A stretch of DNA of 57,766 bases from JBBIQS01 sp037442205 (GCA_037442205.1 JBBIQS010000050.1:1-57766), one strand, 5' to 3'; counted from the stretch's first letter, positions 1-9,800 are shown. Notes: generated by a model not told the origin, from the letters alone. Numbers and translations: made by a program.

Positions 1-453
1 CTTGAGCGCGCTCAGCGGAAGATCGAGCCAGCGCGGCATCAGGGTCGGCTGGCGGCGGCGCCTCCACAGGGTCTTGCTGCCCAGCCATTCGAGCGCGCGG
101 GAGAGCGTGCCCACCGGGCAGATCCAGGAGCAGAAGGACTTGCGCGCCACCAGCGCCCCGAGGAGCACGGCGATGAAAATCGTCAGTCCCGCCGGATGGA
201 TGGGGTCCCAGGCTCCGGCGAGCGCCAGCCGCTTGAGGGACATCAGCGCGCTGATCGGCAGGAAGCCCTCGACGGCTGGCGGGCGGCTGACGGCGAGCTG
301 CCCGCCGGCCTCGGACTGGGCGAGGAAGGCGGCGAAGTCGATGCCGATCCAGACCAGGAAGATGGCGAAGGCCGCCTGCACTCCCCACCTCGCCGCCGGC
401 AGGGACCTGTAGGGATTGCGCCACTTCCCGGATGCGCTCTGGTTGGCTTTCAT
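1..453 (-). CDS. Membrane 4Fe-4S polyferredoxin (NapH/YccM-like), partial
   Basis: Reading the minus strand from the ATG at 453 gives an open frame of 151 codons that runs off the left edge. It has an N-terminal hydrophobic segment (around residues 26-45), a second membrane segment (around 88-105) and then a Phe-Cys-x-x-x-Cys-Pro-x-Gly signature. That signature is typical of membrane polyferredoxins of the NapH/CcoG/YccM type, which pass electrons between the quinone pool or membrane donors and periplasmic reductases. The Fe-S domains would lie beyond the window, so the substrate partner cannot be named. An FNR-like palindrome sits 35 nt upstream of the start. The small plus-strand ORFs over this stretch are antisense shadows. 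Confidence 0.72.
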   Translation of the reverse strand, partial: MKANQSASGKWRNPYRSLPAARWGVQAAFAIFLVWIGIDFAAFLAQSEAGGQLAVSRPPAVEGFLPISALMSLKRLALAGAWDPIHPAGLTIFIAVLLGALVARKSFCSWICPVGTLSRALEWLGSKTLWRRRRQPTLMPRWLDLPLSALK

Positions 454-487
454 GAGCCGAGCCTGCCACCGCCAGAGGAGCTGCGCC

Positions 488-501
488 TTGATCTGCGTCA
501 A
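488..501. promoter_or_regulatory. FNR/CRP-family-like binding site
   Basis: TTGATCTGCGTCAA differs by one base from the FNR consensus half-sites TTGAT-N4-ATCAA. It lies 35 nt upstream of the polyferredoxin start codon and about 175 nt upstream of the SDR gene on the other strand. A redox-protein gene behind an anaerobic-regulator box is a coherent arrangement, but no regulator is encoded in the window. Confidence 0.5.
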
Positions 502-674
502 GACCGGCGCCAGCGGTTCACCGAGCCGGCAAGGCGAAAAACCGACCTGTTGCCGGCCGTCTTGCGCAGCGCGCTATCGGTGGCGATAGTTGTGTCTAGT
601 CCTCGTGGGGGAGCTTGGTTGTCTGTGCGCCGACGGGGGGAGCGCGTGTCGAGCTGACAGCGCGGGGAGAGGGA

Positions 675-1526
675 ATGGCCAACACGATCAAGGACATCCG
701 CGGCAAGGTCGTGGTCATCACTGGCGCCGCCCAGGGGATCGGTTTTGCGACCGCCCGGGAGTTCGCTTCCGCGGGGGCCGTGCTGGCCTTGAGCGACATC
801 AACCTCGAGGGGTTGGAGCGCTCAGCGCACACGCTGCGCGAGGCCGGCGCGCAGGTCCACACCTTCCAGGTCGACGTCTCCGACAAGAAGCAGGTCGACG
901 AGATGATCCGCCGGACCCTCAAGCAGACCGGGCGGATCGACGTCTTGGTGAACAACGCCGGCATCGGCTACAGCGGCGAGTTGGAGAGCACCAGCCTGGA
1001 GACCTGGCAGAAGCTGATCGGCATCAACTTCTGGGGGCCGCTGTACCACATCTACGGAGTGCTGCCGCAGATGAAGGCCCAGGGCGGCGGGCAGATCGTC
1101 AACGTCAGCTCGGGGCAGGCCTTCTTCCGGCTGCCGACCTGGGGCGCCTACGCCACGGTGAAGCTGGCGCTGGGCGGTTTTTCGGAGATCCTGAGCTTCG
1201 AGCTTCAGCGCTACAACATCCAGGTCACCACGGTGTATCCCTACATGGTGAACACCGGGTTCTATGATGCGATCACGCCGCCGGACACGTTGGCCGGCAA
1301 GCTGTCGATGAAGCTGCTGCCCTACTACTCCGACACGCCGGAGAAGGTCGCGCACCTGGTGTTCAACGCGGTCAAGAAGGGCAAGCGGGTGGAGATGGTG
1401 AGCCTGTTCAACGACATCGGCTTCTACTCGCGCCTGCTGCCGCCGGTCTCGGACGTGGTGAGCCGGGCCGCCAACTGGCTGCTGTCCGGCGACAACGGCA
1501 ACCACAACCACGCGCCCAGCCACTGA
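675..1526 (+). CDS. Short-chain dehydrogenase/reductase (SDR)
   Basis: A 283-aa classical SDR. It has the cofactor motif T-G-A-A-Q-G-I-G near residue 17, the N-N-A-G motif near residue 95, and the catalytic Ser (VSS) followed by Y-x-x-x-K in the sequence YATVK. The fold predicts an NAD(P)(H)-dependent alcohol or ketone oxidoreductase; the substrate is unknown. I chose the ATG at 675 because GGGGAGAGGGA lies just upstream and the Rossmann strand begins about 10 residues in. Frames beginning upstream at 615 would add a tail with no SDR character. The next gene (1568) follows after 41 nt on the same strand and is probably cotranscribed. Confidence 0.88.
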   Translation: MANTIKDIRGKVVVITGAAQGIGFATAREFASAGAVLALSDINLEGLERSAHTLREAGAQVHTFQVDVSDKKQVDEMIRRTLKQTGRIDVLVNNAGIGYSGELESTSLETWQKLIGINFWGPLYHIYGVLPQMKAQGGGQIVNVSSGQAFFRLPTWGAYATVKLALGGFSEILSFELQRYNIQVTTVYPYMVNTGFYDAITPPDTLAGKLSMKLLPYYSDTPEKVAHLVFNAVKKGKRVEMVSLFNDIGFYSRLLPPVSDVVSRAANWLLSGDNGNHNHAPSH

Positions 1527-1567
1527 CCCGACGCTCCCCTCTCCTTCCCCAAGACCCCGGAGTTGCG

Positions 1568-2071
1568 ATGTCCCTGCTCGACGCCGTCAACGTGCTGAAT
1601 CAAGTGGGCTTTTCGCTGACCGAGACCATGACCGGCGAGCACGAGTTCGAGTCGCCGTTCGGTCCGGCCGGGCGCCGGTTCTTCGAGTTCAAGGTGCGCT
1701 GGGGCCCGCGCAACGTGGCGGCCTGGGCCAATCCGGCCAGCGAGGAGTTCGGCGTCCACCAGCTCGAGGGGAAGGTCACCGTCGAGGGGCTGTGCCAGGA
1801 CGCGCCCTGCGAAGGGACGCTCGAGCTGCACTACCTCAAGGAGCACAAGATCCGCTACCGCTTCGGGTTCGAGGCCCAGGGCAAGCGGTTTCAGTTCGTC
1901 GGCGAGAAGGTGAACATCCAGGTCTGGAACCTGCCGGTGGCACACACCACCTGCTTCGGGAGGATCACCGAGGTCGAGACGGGTCGGCTGGTTTCGACCT
2001 CGGTCAGCTATTTCAGGCTGAAGACCTTGCCGGGGTTCGTGGGGAGTTTTCGAGTCAGCAAGGGCACTTAG
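1568..2071 (+). CDS. Conserved-looking protein of unknown function, SDR neighbour
   Basis: A 167-aa soluble protein with alternating polar and hydrophobic segments suggesting a beta-rich fold (FFEFKVRW, KVTVEGL, TLELHYL, KIRYRFGF). It has no signal peptide, membrane segment or catalytic motif that I recognise. It lies 41 nt after the SDR gene in the same direction, so a two-gene unit acting on the same metabolite, possibly a lipid or steroid, is plausible but unproven. The antisense ORFs over it are shadows. Confidence 0.7.
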   Translation: MSLLDAVNVLNQVGFSLTETMTGEHEFESPFGPAGRRFFEFKVRWGPRNVAAWANPASEEFGVHQLEGKVTVEGLCQDAPCEGTLELHYLKEHKIRYRFGFEAQGKRFQFVGEKVNIQVWNLPVAHTTCFGRITEVETGRLVSTSVSYFRLKTLPGFVGSFRVSKGT

Positions 2072-2315
2072 CAGTCGACCAGCTCCCCGCCTAGAACCGC
2101 CGGTCTTGAGCCGCGTGCGCCGGTCTGCGTCGCTGGGATCCCACGCTGGAATCGAGCTATTTCGCGACACCTGAATCCCGATCCCTCCGTGCATTTGCGG
2201 TCTGGCGCCAAGCCCTCAGACAACTGCTCCGCCTTCGCCTGCAAAGCCTGCACGGTCGTTTGCCGGCTGCGGGACGCGCCGTGCCCACGCTCGAGCAACC
2301 AAAGACTGTATGCGC

Positions 2316-2344
2316 TTGACCTCATATGCCTTAGGGCACAACAT
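2316..2344 (+). promoter_or_regulatory. Putative promoter/operator of the HigBA pair
   Basis: TTGACC (2316-2321) and CAACAT (2339-2344) are separated by 17 nt. The spacer holds the near-palindrome TGCCTTAGGGCA (2327-2338). This is a suitable place for autorepression by the downstream HTH antitoxin. The -10 match is weak. Confidence 0.35.
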
Positions 2345-2352
2345 CCTTCCTC

Positions 2353-2716
2353 ATGGTCGAGGTCATCGCCACCGATGAGTTCGTGAGCTGGTTCGAGCGG
2401 CTCGGAAAGGGTGACAAGAAGGCGGTCGCCCTTTCGGTCGACTTGCTGTCGGAGCAGGGGGTCGCCCTGGGCTACCCGCACCAGCAGCGCCATCGCTGGC
2501 ACGAAGCACCCATTCCGCGAGCTGCGGGTGCAGTCCCAGGGGAGGCCCTTCCGGATCTTCTACGCCTTCGACCCTCGCCGGCAGGCCGTCCTGTTACTCG
2601 GCGGCGATAAGAGCGACGCGCGGTTCTACCGGCAGCTCTTGCCCAGGGTCGAAAGCATCTGGGAGCAGTACCTGCGCGAGCAGGAAGCCGGGCTCCACGA
2701 TCGAGACGATGAGTAG
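2353..2716 (+). pseudogene. higB: HigB/RelE-superfamily toxin (Gp49-like), frameshifted
   Basis: The frame opening at ATG 2353 encodes the first half of a phage Gp49-like/HigB mRNA-interferase domain, ending about ALGYPH. The rest continues in the +1 frame (SSAIAGTKHPFRELRVQSQG, then RPFRIFYAFDP and LLLGGDK) to the stop at 2716. Joining the frames gives a normal toxin of about 120 aa. The break is at 2481-2482, where CACCAGCAGC appears to carry one extra C relative to CAC-AGC-AGC. The toxin would be inactive unless this is a sequencing error or a programmed shift. The antitoxin gene follows after 9 nt and is intact. Confidence 0.72.
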
Positions 2717-2725
2717 GAGGACGCC

Positions 2726-3031
2726 ATGAAGATCCAACGCTGGGAAGACGTGAAGCTCCGTCACTTCACGCAGAAGGAGATCGCCGAAATCAGGCGCAAG
2801 GCACAGAAGGAATCGCTGCGCCTGACGCTGCGAGAGCTGCGCCTGATGTCGGGGAAGACGCAGGCGGAAGTGGCCAAGGTCACCAAGATGACCCAAGGCG
2901 AGCTCTCCCGCGCCGAGCGCCGAGAGGACCACCTGCTCTCGACCCTCAAGCGCTACGTCGAGGCATTGGGGGGCGAGTTGGAGGTCGAGGCGGTCTTCGG
3001 CAACAAGCGCATCCGCCTGGAGGGCATCTGA
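2726..3031 (+). CDS. higA: XRE-family HTH antitoxin (HigA-like)
   Basis: A 101-aa protein with a helix-turn-helix in the middle (KTQAEVAKVTKMTQGELSRAE), followed by the typical HigA tail (LKRYVEALGGELEVEAVF). HigA proteins bind and neutralise HigB and repress their own operon. It starts 9 nt after the disrupted toxin frame with GGAGG just upstream. The order toxin then antitoxin is the normal higBA order. With the toxin broken, this may be a remnant still able to act as a regulator. Confidence 0.82.
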   Translation: MKIQRWEDVKLRHFTQKEIAEIRRKAQKESLRLTLRELRLMSGKTQAEVAKVTKMTQGELSRAERREDHLLSTLKRYVEALGGELEVEAVFGNKRIRLEGI

Positions 3032-3379
3032 CGGCAGGCGCCCGCGGCGGCATCCTCCTCCTCAGCAGCTTCCTTGGTCCTGGACTCGCGCGCATCGAGC
3101 GCCGCGTCGCTCGGGTTCGGCTGATCGCCGTCCTGCCCGCCAGCGCCCTGGCTCGCTGCGAGGGGCCAGCCGGCAGCCGCATCCGCGCTCGGATCGGGAG
3201 TGCCTCTGGCAGGCTCGCAGGCACCCACTTTCGCCCGACCAGATCCAACTTTTCTTGGATGCATCGCGCACTTGGATGCGCTGTCGGGCGGCCGACGGCC
3301 GCGCCGGCGCCTGAAGCGGAGCTGCATCGAGGGCTTGGCAGTTCGAGCGGCGAAGAGGAGGACCAGCGGGAGCCTCACC
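3032..3379. other. Intergenic, no gene seen
   Basis: Neither strand shows a frame with convincing protein character, and no RNA gene or repeat is recognisable. It separates higA from the cupin gene. Confidence 0.5.
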
Positions 3380-3811
3380 ATGGAAAGCATGAGCCACGAA
3401 TCCCATCAGCCCGGCGAGGAAGCCTCGGAGCACTTTACCGGCACCGTGCACGTTTCCTCGGTCTTCGACTTCAAGGAGCCCGCGCGGGCCACCGGCCTCG
3501 CGGTCACCTTCGAACCCGGCGCCCGGACCGCCTGGCACACCCATCCGCTCGGCCAGGTGCTGATCGTGACCGGAGGCCACGGCCTGGCCCAGCGCTGGGG
3601 CGGGCCGGTCGAACAGCTCCGGCCCGGCGACGTGGTCTCCAGCGCACCCGGCGAGAAGCACTGGCACGGCGCCACCCCGGCGACTTCGATGACCCATCTC
3701 GCCATCCAGGAACGGCTCAACGGCAGGATCGTCGACTGGCTGGAGAAGGTCGGCGACGAGGAATACGCGCGGCACGTTCGCGAGGCCGAGCCCGAGACGC
3801 TCCCTCACTGA
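3380..3811 (+). CDS. Small cupin-domain protein
   Basis: A 143-aa single cupin barrel. The first metal-binding motif is visible as TAWHTHPLGQVLIVTGG and the second as PGEKHWHGA, which supply the His ligands for a divalent metal. The closest family character is the (R)-mandelonitrile lyase-like/carboxymuconolactone-associated small cupins, but the substrate cannot be deduced. I set the start at the ATG at 3380 (an alternative is 3389). The frame extends upstream to 3200, but that part is Arg/Gly-rich and not cupin-like. Confidence 0.82.
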   Translation: MESMSHESHQPGEEASEHFTGTVHVSSVFDFKEPARATGLAVTFEPGARTAWHTHPLGQVLIVTGGHGLAQRWGGPVEQLRPGDVVSSAPGEKHWHGATPATSMTHLAIQERLNGRIVDWLEKVGDEEYARHVREAEPETLPH

Positions 3812-4019
3812 CGACCGAGCGCCAGTCGCTCTCGGGGCCAGACCCCGGTCCGCACCGGCAAATCGAATTCGGCGCCCGCCCTGCTGCTTCACAGACGAGC
3901 GGAGCGCGGCGTTTCCCGAGTGCCCGCCCGGCAGCGCTGGGGTAGTCTACGCGCCCGAAATGCCCCTCGAATCCGGGCCCTCGGGCCCTGGGCTCGCGGC
4001 GCACGCGGAGGAGCCAGGG

Positions 4020-5213
4020 ATGAGCGACATCGACGTCATCGTCATCGGCGGCGGGATCAGCGGCCTGAGCTTCGGCCACTACGCCGCCAAGGCCGGCCTC
4101 AAGGCGCTGGTGCTGGAGAAGGAGGCCGGCGCCGGCGGCTGCATCCACTCCCACCGCCAGGACGGCTTCTGGTTCGAGATGGGCGCCCACACCGCCTACA
4201 ACAGCTACGGCAACCTGATCGGCATCCTCGAGGAGCGCCACGGGCTGGCGCGGCTGCTGGCCCGCCAGAAGGCCCCCTTCCGCCTCTGGGCCGACGGCAA
4301 GATCCAGCCCATCACCAAGAAGGTCAACATCCCGCAACTGCTGCTGAATGCGCCGCGCATCATCGGGATGAAGAAGGCCGGCAAGAGCGTGCGCGACTAC
4401 TTCGGGCGCATCGTCGGCAAGGGCAACTTCGAGAAGGTCTTCTCCCCGGTGCTCTCGGCCGTCCCCTCCCAGCGCGCCGACGACTTCCCGGCGGAGATGC
4501 TCTTCAAGTCCCGCAAGCGCCGCAAGGACGTGCTGCGCAGCTTCACCATGCAGGGCGGCCTGCAGTCGATCGCCGACTGCATCGAGGGCACCCCCAACCT
4601 CGAGATCCGCCCCCGCTCCGAGGTCACCGCCATCGAGAAGTCAGCCGACGGCTACGCGATCAAGTTCGGGGAGCAGACCGTCAACGCCCCGCGGTTGGCG
4701 ATGGCCCTGCCGCCCAGCGCCGCCGCCCCGCTGCTGCAGGGCATCGCGCCCGAGGTCGCCGCCGGGCTGGCCAAGATCCGCTGCAACCCGGTGGAGAGCA
4801 TCGGAGTGATGGTCAAGAAGGCGGCGCTGGCCATCGAGCCGGTGGCGGGGATCATCCCGCTCGAGAACGGCTTCTTCTCCGCTGTCTCGCGCGACGTGGT
4901 GCCGGATCCGGCCTGGCGCGCCTTCGCCTTCCACCTCAAGCCGGGCACCGATCCTGACCACGGGCTGGCCACCGCCTGCCAGGTCCTCGGGGTCGAGCGC
5001 AGCGCGGTGGAGAAGGTGGTCGAGCGCCGGGTGGTCCTCCCCTCGCCTGTCGTCGGCCACGACCAGGTGGTCGCCGAGATCGAGCGCGGGCTCGGCAGCG
5101 GCTCGCTCTACCTGACCGGCAATTACTTCGGCGGCCTGGCCATCGAGGACTGCGTCAGCCGCTCCAAGCTCGAGGCCGCCCGCCTGGCCAAGGACGCCGG
5201 CAAGGCGGCGTGA
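4020..5213 (+). CDS. FAD-dependent amine oxidase / protoporphyrinogen oxidase-like
   Basis: A 397-aa flavoprotein. The N-terminal dinucleotide-binding motif is VIVIGGGISGLS, followed by an Asp/Glu-ending strand and the GAGG motif (EKEAGAGGCIHS). The C-terminal FAD motif is YLTGNYFGGLAIEDCVSRS, which resembles the end of HemY/PPOX-type enzymes. The family oxidises amines or porphyrinogens with O2 or another acceptor. HemY function cannot be assigned without haem genes nearby. The ATG at 4020 directly precedes the first beta strand, and GGAGCCAGGG lies upstream. Confidence 0.8.
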   Translation: MSDIDVIVIGGGISGLSFGHYAAKAGLKALVLEKEAGAGGCIHSHRQDGFWFEMGAHTAYNSYGNLIGILEERHGLARLLARQKAPFRLWADGKIQPITKKVNIPQLLLNAPRIIGMKKAGKSVRDYFGRIVGKGNFEKVFSPVLSAVPSQRADDFPAEMLFKSRKRRKDVLRSFTMQGGLQSIADCIEGTPNLEIRPRSEVTAIEKSADGYAIKFGEQTVNAPRLAMALPPSAAAPLLQGIAPEVAAGLAKIRCNPVESIGVMVKKAALAIEPVAGIIPLENGFFSAVSRDVVPDPAWRAFAFHLKPGTDPDHGLATACQVLGVERSAVEKVVERRVVLPSPVVGHDQVVAEIERGLGSGSLYLTGNYFGGLAIEDCVSRSKLEAARLAKDAGKAA

Positions 5214-5283
5214 GAGGCTTCGCCGATCACCGTTCGGCCTGAGCGTAGGGCCGCAAGCCCGGAGTCGAAGGCCCTCTCCGCTG

Positions 5284-5319
5284 CCCTCGACTCCGCTTCG
5301 CTCCGCTCGGGCTGACCGG
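5284..5319. repeat. Dispersed intergenic repeat, copy A
   Basis: The unit CCTCGACTCCGCTTCGCTCC plus CGCTCGGGCTGACCGG recurs with small changes at 6581-6687 and 28944-28980, always between genes. It looks like a REP-type element with internal dyad potential (GAGCG/CGCTC). Confidence 0.6.
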
Positions 5320-5345
5320 AGTTTCCCCGGCAAATCCGCGGACTT

Positions 5346-6440
5346 TCAATCCCGCATCCAGTGGCAGGTGTACCCGCCGGGATTCTTCTCCAGGTACTTC
5401 TGGTGGTAGCCCTCGGCCAGCCAGAAGGTCTTGGCCGGGACGATCTCGGTGACGATCGGCCGCTTCCAGCGCCCCGCCTTCTGCGCCCGCTCCTTGGCCT
5501 CCTCGGCCGCGCGCCGCTGCTCCTCGGAGTGGAAGAAAATCGCCGACCGGTACTGGCTTCCCAGGTCGTTGCCCTGGCGGTTGGGCGTGGTCGGGTCGTG
5601 CATCCGGAAGAAGTACTGGTCGAGCAGCTGGGCGAACGAGATCCGGCTGGGATCGAAGGTGATCTCCACCGACTCGGCGTGCCCGGTGCGCCCGGTGTGG
5701 ACGTCCTCGTAGGTCGGGCTCTCGAGCGCGCCGCCGGTGTAGCCGACCCGCGTCTCCAGCACGCCCGGGACTTGGCGCAGGATCTCCTCCATGCCCCAGA
5801 AACATCCACCGGCGAGCGTGGCCACCTCGCGCGGCTGCTGGCCGGTCGTCGGCCCCGACGTCGTCGTTCCCTTGGGCTTGAGCCCGAAAAGACCGAGGAA
5901 TTGCCCGTAGCCCTCGGCTTCGAGCCTGGCGGCGGGGATGAAGCGCAGCGACGCCGAGTTGATGCAGTAGCGCAGGCCGGTCGGCGCCGGCCCGTCGTCG
6001 AAGACGTGGCCCAGGTGGCTGTCGCCGCCCGTCGAGCGGACCTCGGTGCGCCGCATCCCGTAGCTGGAGTCCTCGCGGCTGATCACGTGCCCCTGCTCGA
6101 TCGGCTTGGTGAAGCTGGGCCAGCCGGAGCCGGAGTCGAACTTGTCGGTGGAGCTGAACAGCGGCTCGCCGGTGGCCACGTCCACGTAGATGCCGGGCTC
6201 GTGGTTGTTCCAGTAGGCGTTGCGGAACGGGGGCTCGGTCCCCTCGTTGCAGACCACCTGGAATTGCTCGGAGGTCAGCTTCTTCTTGAGCTCGTCCTCG
6301 GACGGCTTCTGGTAGGTGCCCATGCTCTTGCCCTCGGCCTTCGGCTTGTCGGCGCGCGCCGCCTCGACGGCAGCAGCGCGCGAGCAGCCGGCCAAGCTGA
6401 GTGCCCCCAGGACGACCAGCCCAGCCATCCGTGCGCGCAT
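5346..6440 (-). CDS. msrBA: MsrB-MsrA fusion methionine sulfoxide reductase, lipoprotein
   Basis: A 364-aa protein with a lipoprotein signal (LSLAGC, Cys19). An MsrB domain follows (about 41-175; catalytic Cys159 in LRYCINSASLRF, with HLGHVFDDGP upstream), then an MsrA domain (about 205-364; nucleophile Cys213 in GGCFWG). The two domains reduce R- and S-methionine sulfoxide, so this single envelope-anchored protein could repair both epimers in oxidised surface proteins. The MsrB part lacks the zinc CxxC pairs, placing it in the zinc-free group. The order B then A is the reverse of the common A-B fusions. The regenerating reductant partner is unknown; a VKOR-DsbA protein is encoded far away at 46871. 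Confidence 0.9.
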   Translation of the reverse strand: MRARMAGLVVLGALSLAGCSRAAAVEAARADKPKAEGKSMGTYQKPSEDELKKKLTSEQFQVVCNEGTEPPFRNAYWNNHEPGIYVDVATGEPLFSSTDKFDSGSGWPSFTKPIEQGHVISREDSSYGMRRTEVRSTGGDSHLGHVFDDGPAPTGLRYCINSASLRFIPAARLEAEGYGQFLGLFGLKPKGTTTSGPTTGQQPREVATLAGGCFWGMEEILRQVPGVLETRVGYTGGALESPTYEDVHTGRTGHAESVEITFDPSRISFAQLLDQYFFRMHDPTTPNRQGNDLGSQYRSAIFFHSEEQRRAAEEAKERAQKAGRWKRPIVTEIVPAKTFWLAEGYHQKYLEKNPGGYTCHWMRD

Positions 6441-6580
6441 GCCGCAAGCCTCCTGAAAAACTGAGGTCTTCGGATGCTCGGGACTGGGGCGGGGTTGCGC
6501 AGCTCAGGCTCGCCTGCGGGACGAGGAGCCGCCTTTCGGTCGCGCCGAGCCCCGAGCTCAGGGCAGGCGGCGTCGAGGGG

Positions 6581-6687
6581 CCTTCGACTCCGGCCTCGAC
6601 AAGCTCGGCCTCCGCTCAGGCTGACCGGATCCCACCAAACTCGCGAGGGCCCCTTCGACTCCGCTGCGCTCCGCTCGGGCGAACGGC
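6581..6687. repeat. Dispersed intergenic repeat, copies B and C
   Basis: Two tandem, diverged copies of the unit seen at 5284 and 28944. The first is 6581-6627 with the inner variant GGCCTCGACAAGCTCGGCC; the second is 6651-6687, ending CGAACGGCGG. They fill most of the 377-nt gap between the msrBA and giant-lipoprotein genes. I see no gene in that gap. Confidence 0.6.
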
Positions 6688-6817
6688 GGCTCGCAAGCTC
6701 CGCGAGGGCCCCTCCTCCTCTCGCCGGCGCCGAAGCGCCGCCGTGCGGGAAGCTGCCCGCGGAGCGCGGACCAGGAGGCGATCCGCGCTCCGCATTACGG
6801 AGGGAGCTTGCCGCCGG

Positions 6818-9800
6818 TCAGTACCCGTTGGTCGGGTACTTCCAGAGATCGACGTTCGCCACCGAGCCCGCGGTGACGTTCCCGACGTGCACCAGAGCGC
6901 CGTGCCCCTGGTAGGCGCCGATGTTGGGGGCGAAGACGCAGGTCTCGTTCGACTCGCACAGGCCGTTGTCGTTGCCGATCCCGTCGCCCATCACCTCGAT
7001 CGCGCCGGAGAGGAAGGTGGTGGTGGTCGCGTCCAGCCAGGTGTGGGTGAGGGCCACGCCCGCGGTCGCCTCGGTGTTCATGGCGCGCATCACCGGGTCG
7101 ATGGCGTAGAGGCTCCAGTCGTAGATCTGGCAGCTCGCCGTGCTGCACACCCCGCGGACCGCCGCGTCGGGGAACATCGCCCCGGCGGCGTAGTTTCCCC
7201 AGGTCCGGTAGGGATTCTGGAACGCCCACGAGGTGGTGGGGCCGACCCCGGAGACGTCGTTTGGATTGGCCGTGTCGTCGGTGGTGACCGTTCCGACGAA
7301 GCTGGCCCCCACCCCGACGCCGGTCGACAGCGTCGCGCCCGAGGCGCAGGTGGTGTCGGCCAAGCCGGGCGAGGTGCCGCCGGTGACGGTGCAGTTGGTT
7401 GAGCCGGTGCCGCCCACCTTCAGGACGCCGCTGAAGGTGTCGTTGTTGGCCCGGGCGAGCGAGACGTTGGTGGCGTTGTGCGCCGACACCAGATTGTGGA
7501 TGCGGCTGTTGGTCAGGCTGGGGACCGTGGCCGCGCTGGCTCCGAGCCCGACTCCGGCCGAGTTGGCGGACACCACGTCGAAGAAGGTGAACTTGTCGTA
7601 GGTGAAGTTGGTCGGCGTGGGCGTGCCGAGCTCGATCCCCGCCACGCTGGTGTCGGCCACCGTGACGTGGCCGAACAGGTCCGAGGTGGCGTTGACGCCG
7701 TAAGTCCAGATCCCGCGCTGCGCTCCCGCCACCACGAGATCGGTGAAGACGTTGTCCGAGCCTCCCGTCACCGTCACCCCGGCGCCGGCGGCGTTGGCCA
7801 CCATGATGTGGCTGAACGAGTTCTTGGTGGCGCCAACCAGACTCAGGCCAGAGCAGCCCTGCGCCGACACGTTCCAGATCCGGTTGCCGGTCGAGCTCCA
7901 GACCTCGACGGCAGCGGTGGTGGTGAAGGAGCCATAGGCGACCACGTCATGCACGTTGTTCGATCCGCCGCCCACGATCTCGACGCCCACGTGCGAGTAG
8001 CCGCTGGAGTTGGTGTTGATGGCCGAGAGGTCGCCGTTGGTGACGCTGGTGACGCGCAGAGTGCCGACGTTGGTGCCGGCGCCGCTGACATAGAGTTTGG
8101 CGCCCCGGACCACCGCGAAGCTGCTGCCGGTGATCTCCAGCAGCGTGGACGGGCCGTCGGCCGCGGTGATGTCTCCCTCCCACCAGATGAAGTTCCCGCC
8201 GAGCGTCAGCAGCGAGCCGCTGGTGCTGGCACCGAAGGGGCGGTCGATGGTCACGCCGGGCTTCACCACGAACGACCAGCCGCTGCCGCCGGTGTAAGAG
8301 CCGCTGATACGGGTGGCGTTCGTGAAGATCTTGATGATGCCCTTGGCCGGGGTCACGAAGTTGTCCGCGGCGAAGGTGTTGCTCCACCAGACCGTGGACG
8401 GCGAGGCGAAGACCACCGTCGAGGTCGAGGCGTCGGTGACGGTGACCGAGTTCACCCTCCAGCCCTTGGCCGTCCAGTCGATGAGGTCCGACAGGCGCTT
8501 GCCCGCCTTGAGCCCGGTCGAGCGGAAGGTGACCGGGTTGGTGGCGGCGTCGCACACCCAGTCGAAGGCCCCGAGCGCGTCGGCGGCGGAGAGGTTGGCG
8601 CAGCTGGTCTGGTCGAGCGTCGCCACCGAGCGCCGCTCGCCGCCGTGGATGCAGGCCGAGTAGCCGCCGACTTCGGTTCCGGCGCAGGCCACCGTCGGAT
8701 CCGCGGTCTTGACGTACTCGTTCCACATCTTGGCCGCCGGGTAGGTCGCCGCCACCAGGTTGGTGCAGTCCACCACGACCGTGACGTCGCTGCTCACCTG
8801 ACCCGAGGAAGTTCCGGTCACGCTGCACTGCTGGGTGCCGCCCGGCGGCTGGGTGAGGACGGTGACCGCGTAGTTGCCGCCGTCGGGGATCTGCGTCGCG
8901 AACGAGGCCATGCCGCCCGGGGCGTTCACGGTGAGGCTCTCCGCGCCGTTGTTGCGGAGAACCAGGCCGCTGGCCGCCAGATGCCTGACGTTGACGCTGA
9001 TCGTGCGCAGCAAGTTGAAGCCCGCGGTCACTGCCTTCGCCGCGTCCACAGACAGCGTGCAGGTCCCGGTGCCGGTGCAGCCGCCGCCGGTCCAGCCGGT
9101 GAAGGCGGTGCCCGAGTCGGGGGTGGCAGTGAGGGTGACCGAGGTCAGGTAGTCGTAGGTCTGGCAGTCGGTCCCGCAGCTGGTCCCGGCGGCCGAGAAG
9201 CCGATGGTGCCGGTTCCGGAACCGCTCTTGGTGACCGCGACGTTGTAGCTCGCTTTGTCGAACCGGGCGTCGACGGTGACGTCGGCGGTCACGCTGACCA
9301 CGCAGGGGGTCGCGGTGCCAGAGCATCCGCCTCCGGTCCATCCGGCGAAGACCGACCCGGTGCCCGGCGTCCCGGTCAGGGTCAGCGAGGTCCCGTAATC
9401 GATGGAGGCCGAGCAGGTCGTGCCGCAGTTGATGCCGGTGGCGCTGACCGTTCCGGTGCCGGCCCCGCTGCGGGTCACCGTCACGGTGTGCTTGTCGAGG
9501 GTGAAGGTGGCGGTGACCGCCTGCGTCCCGGCAACGTCGACGATGCAGTCGCCGGTGGTGGCGTCGACGCTCTTGCAGCCGCTCCACGAGGTGAACGTCG
9601 AGCCGGTGTCCGCGGCGGCCGAGATCCGCACGCCGACCGTTCCGTAGTCGTAGGACATGCAGCCGCTGCCGCACGGGATGCCGGCGTCCAGGAAGACCAC
9701 CGAGCCCGAGCCGTTGCCGGCCTTGGTCACGGTGACCTGGTAGGTGTTGATGACGAAGCTCGCGCTCACGGTGGCCGACCCGGTGACCACCAGGGTGCAG

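Noticed and set aside
2..412. A 136-aa plus-strand ORF at the left edge
   Set aside because: The opposite strand encodes a polyferredoxin with TM helices and Cys motif; the plus frame has no protein character.
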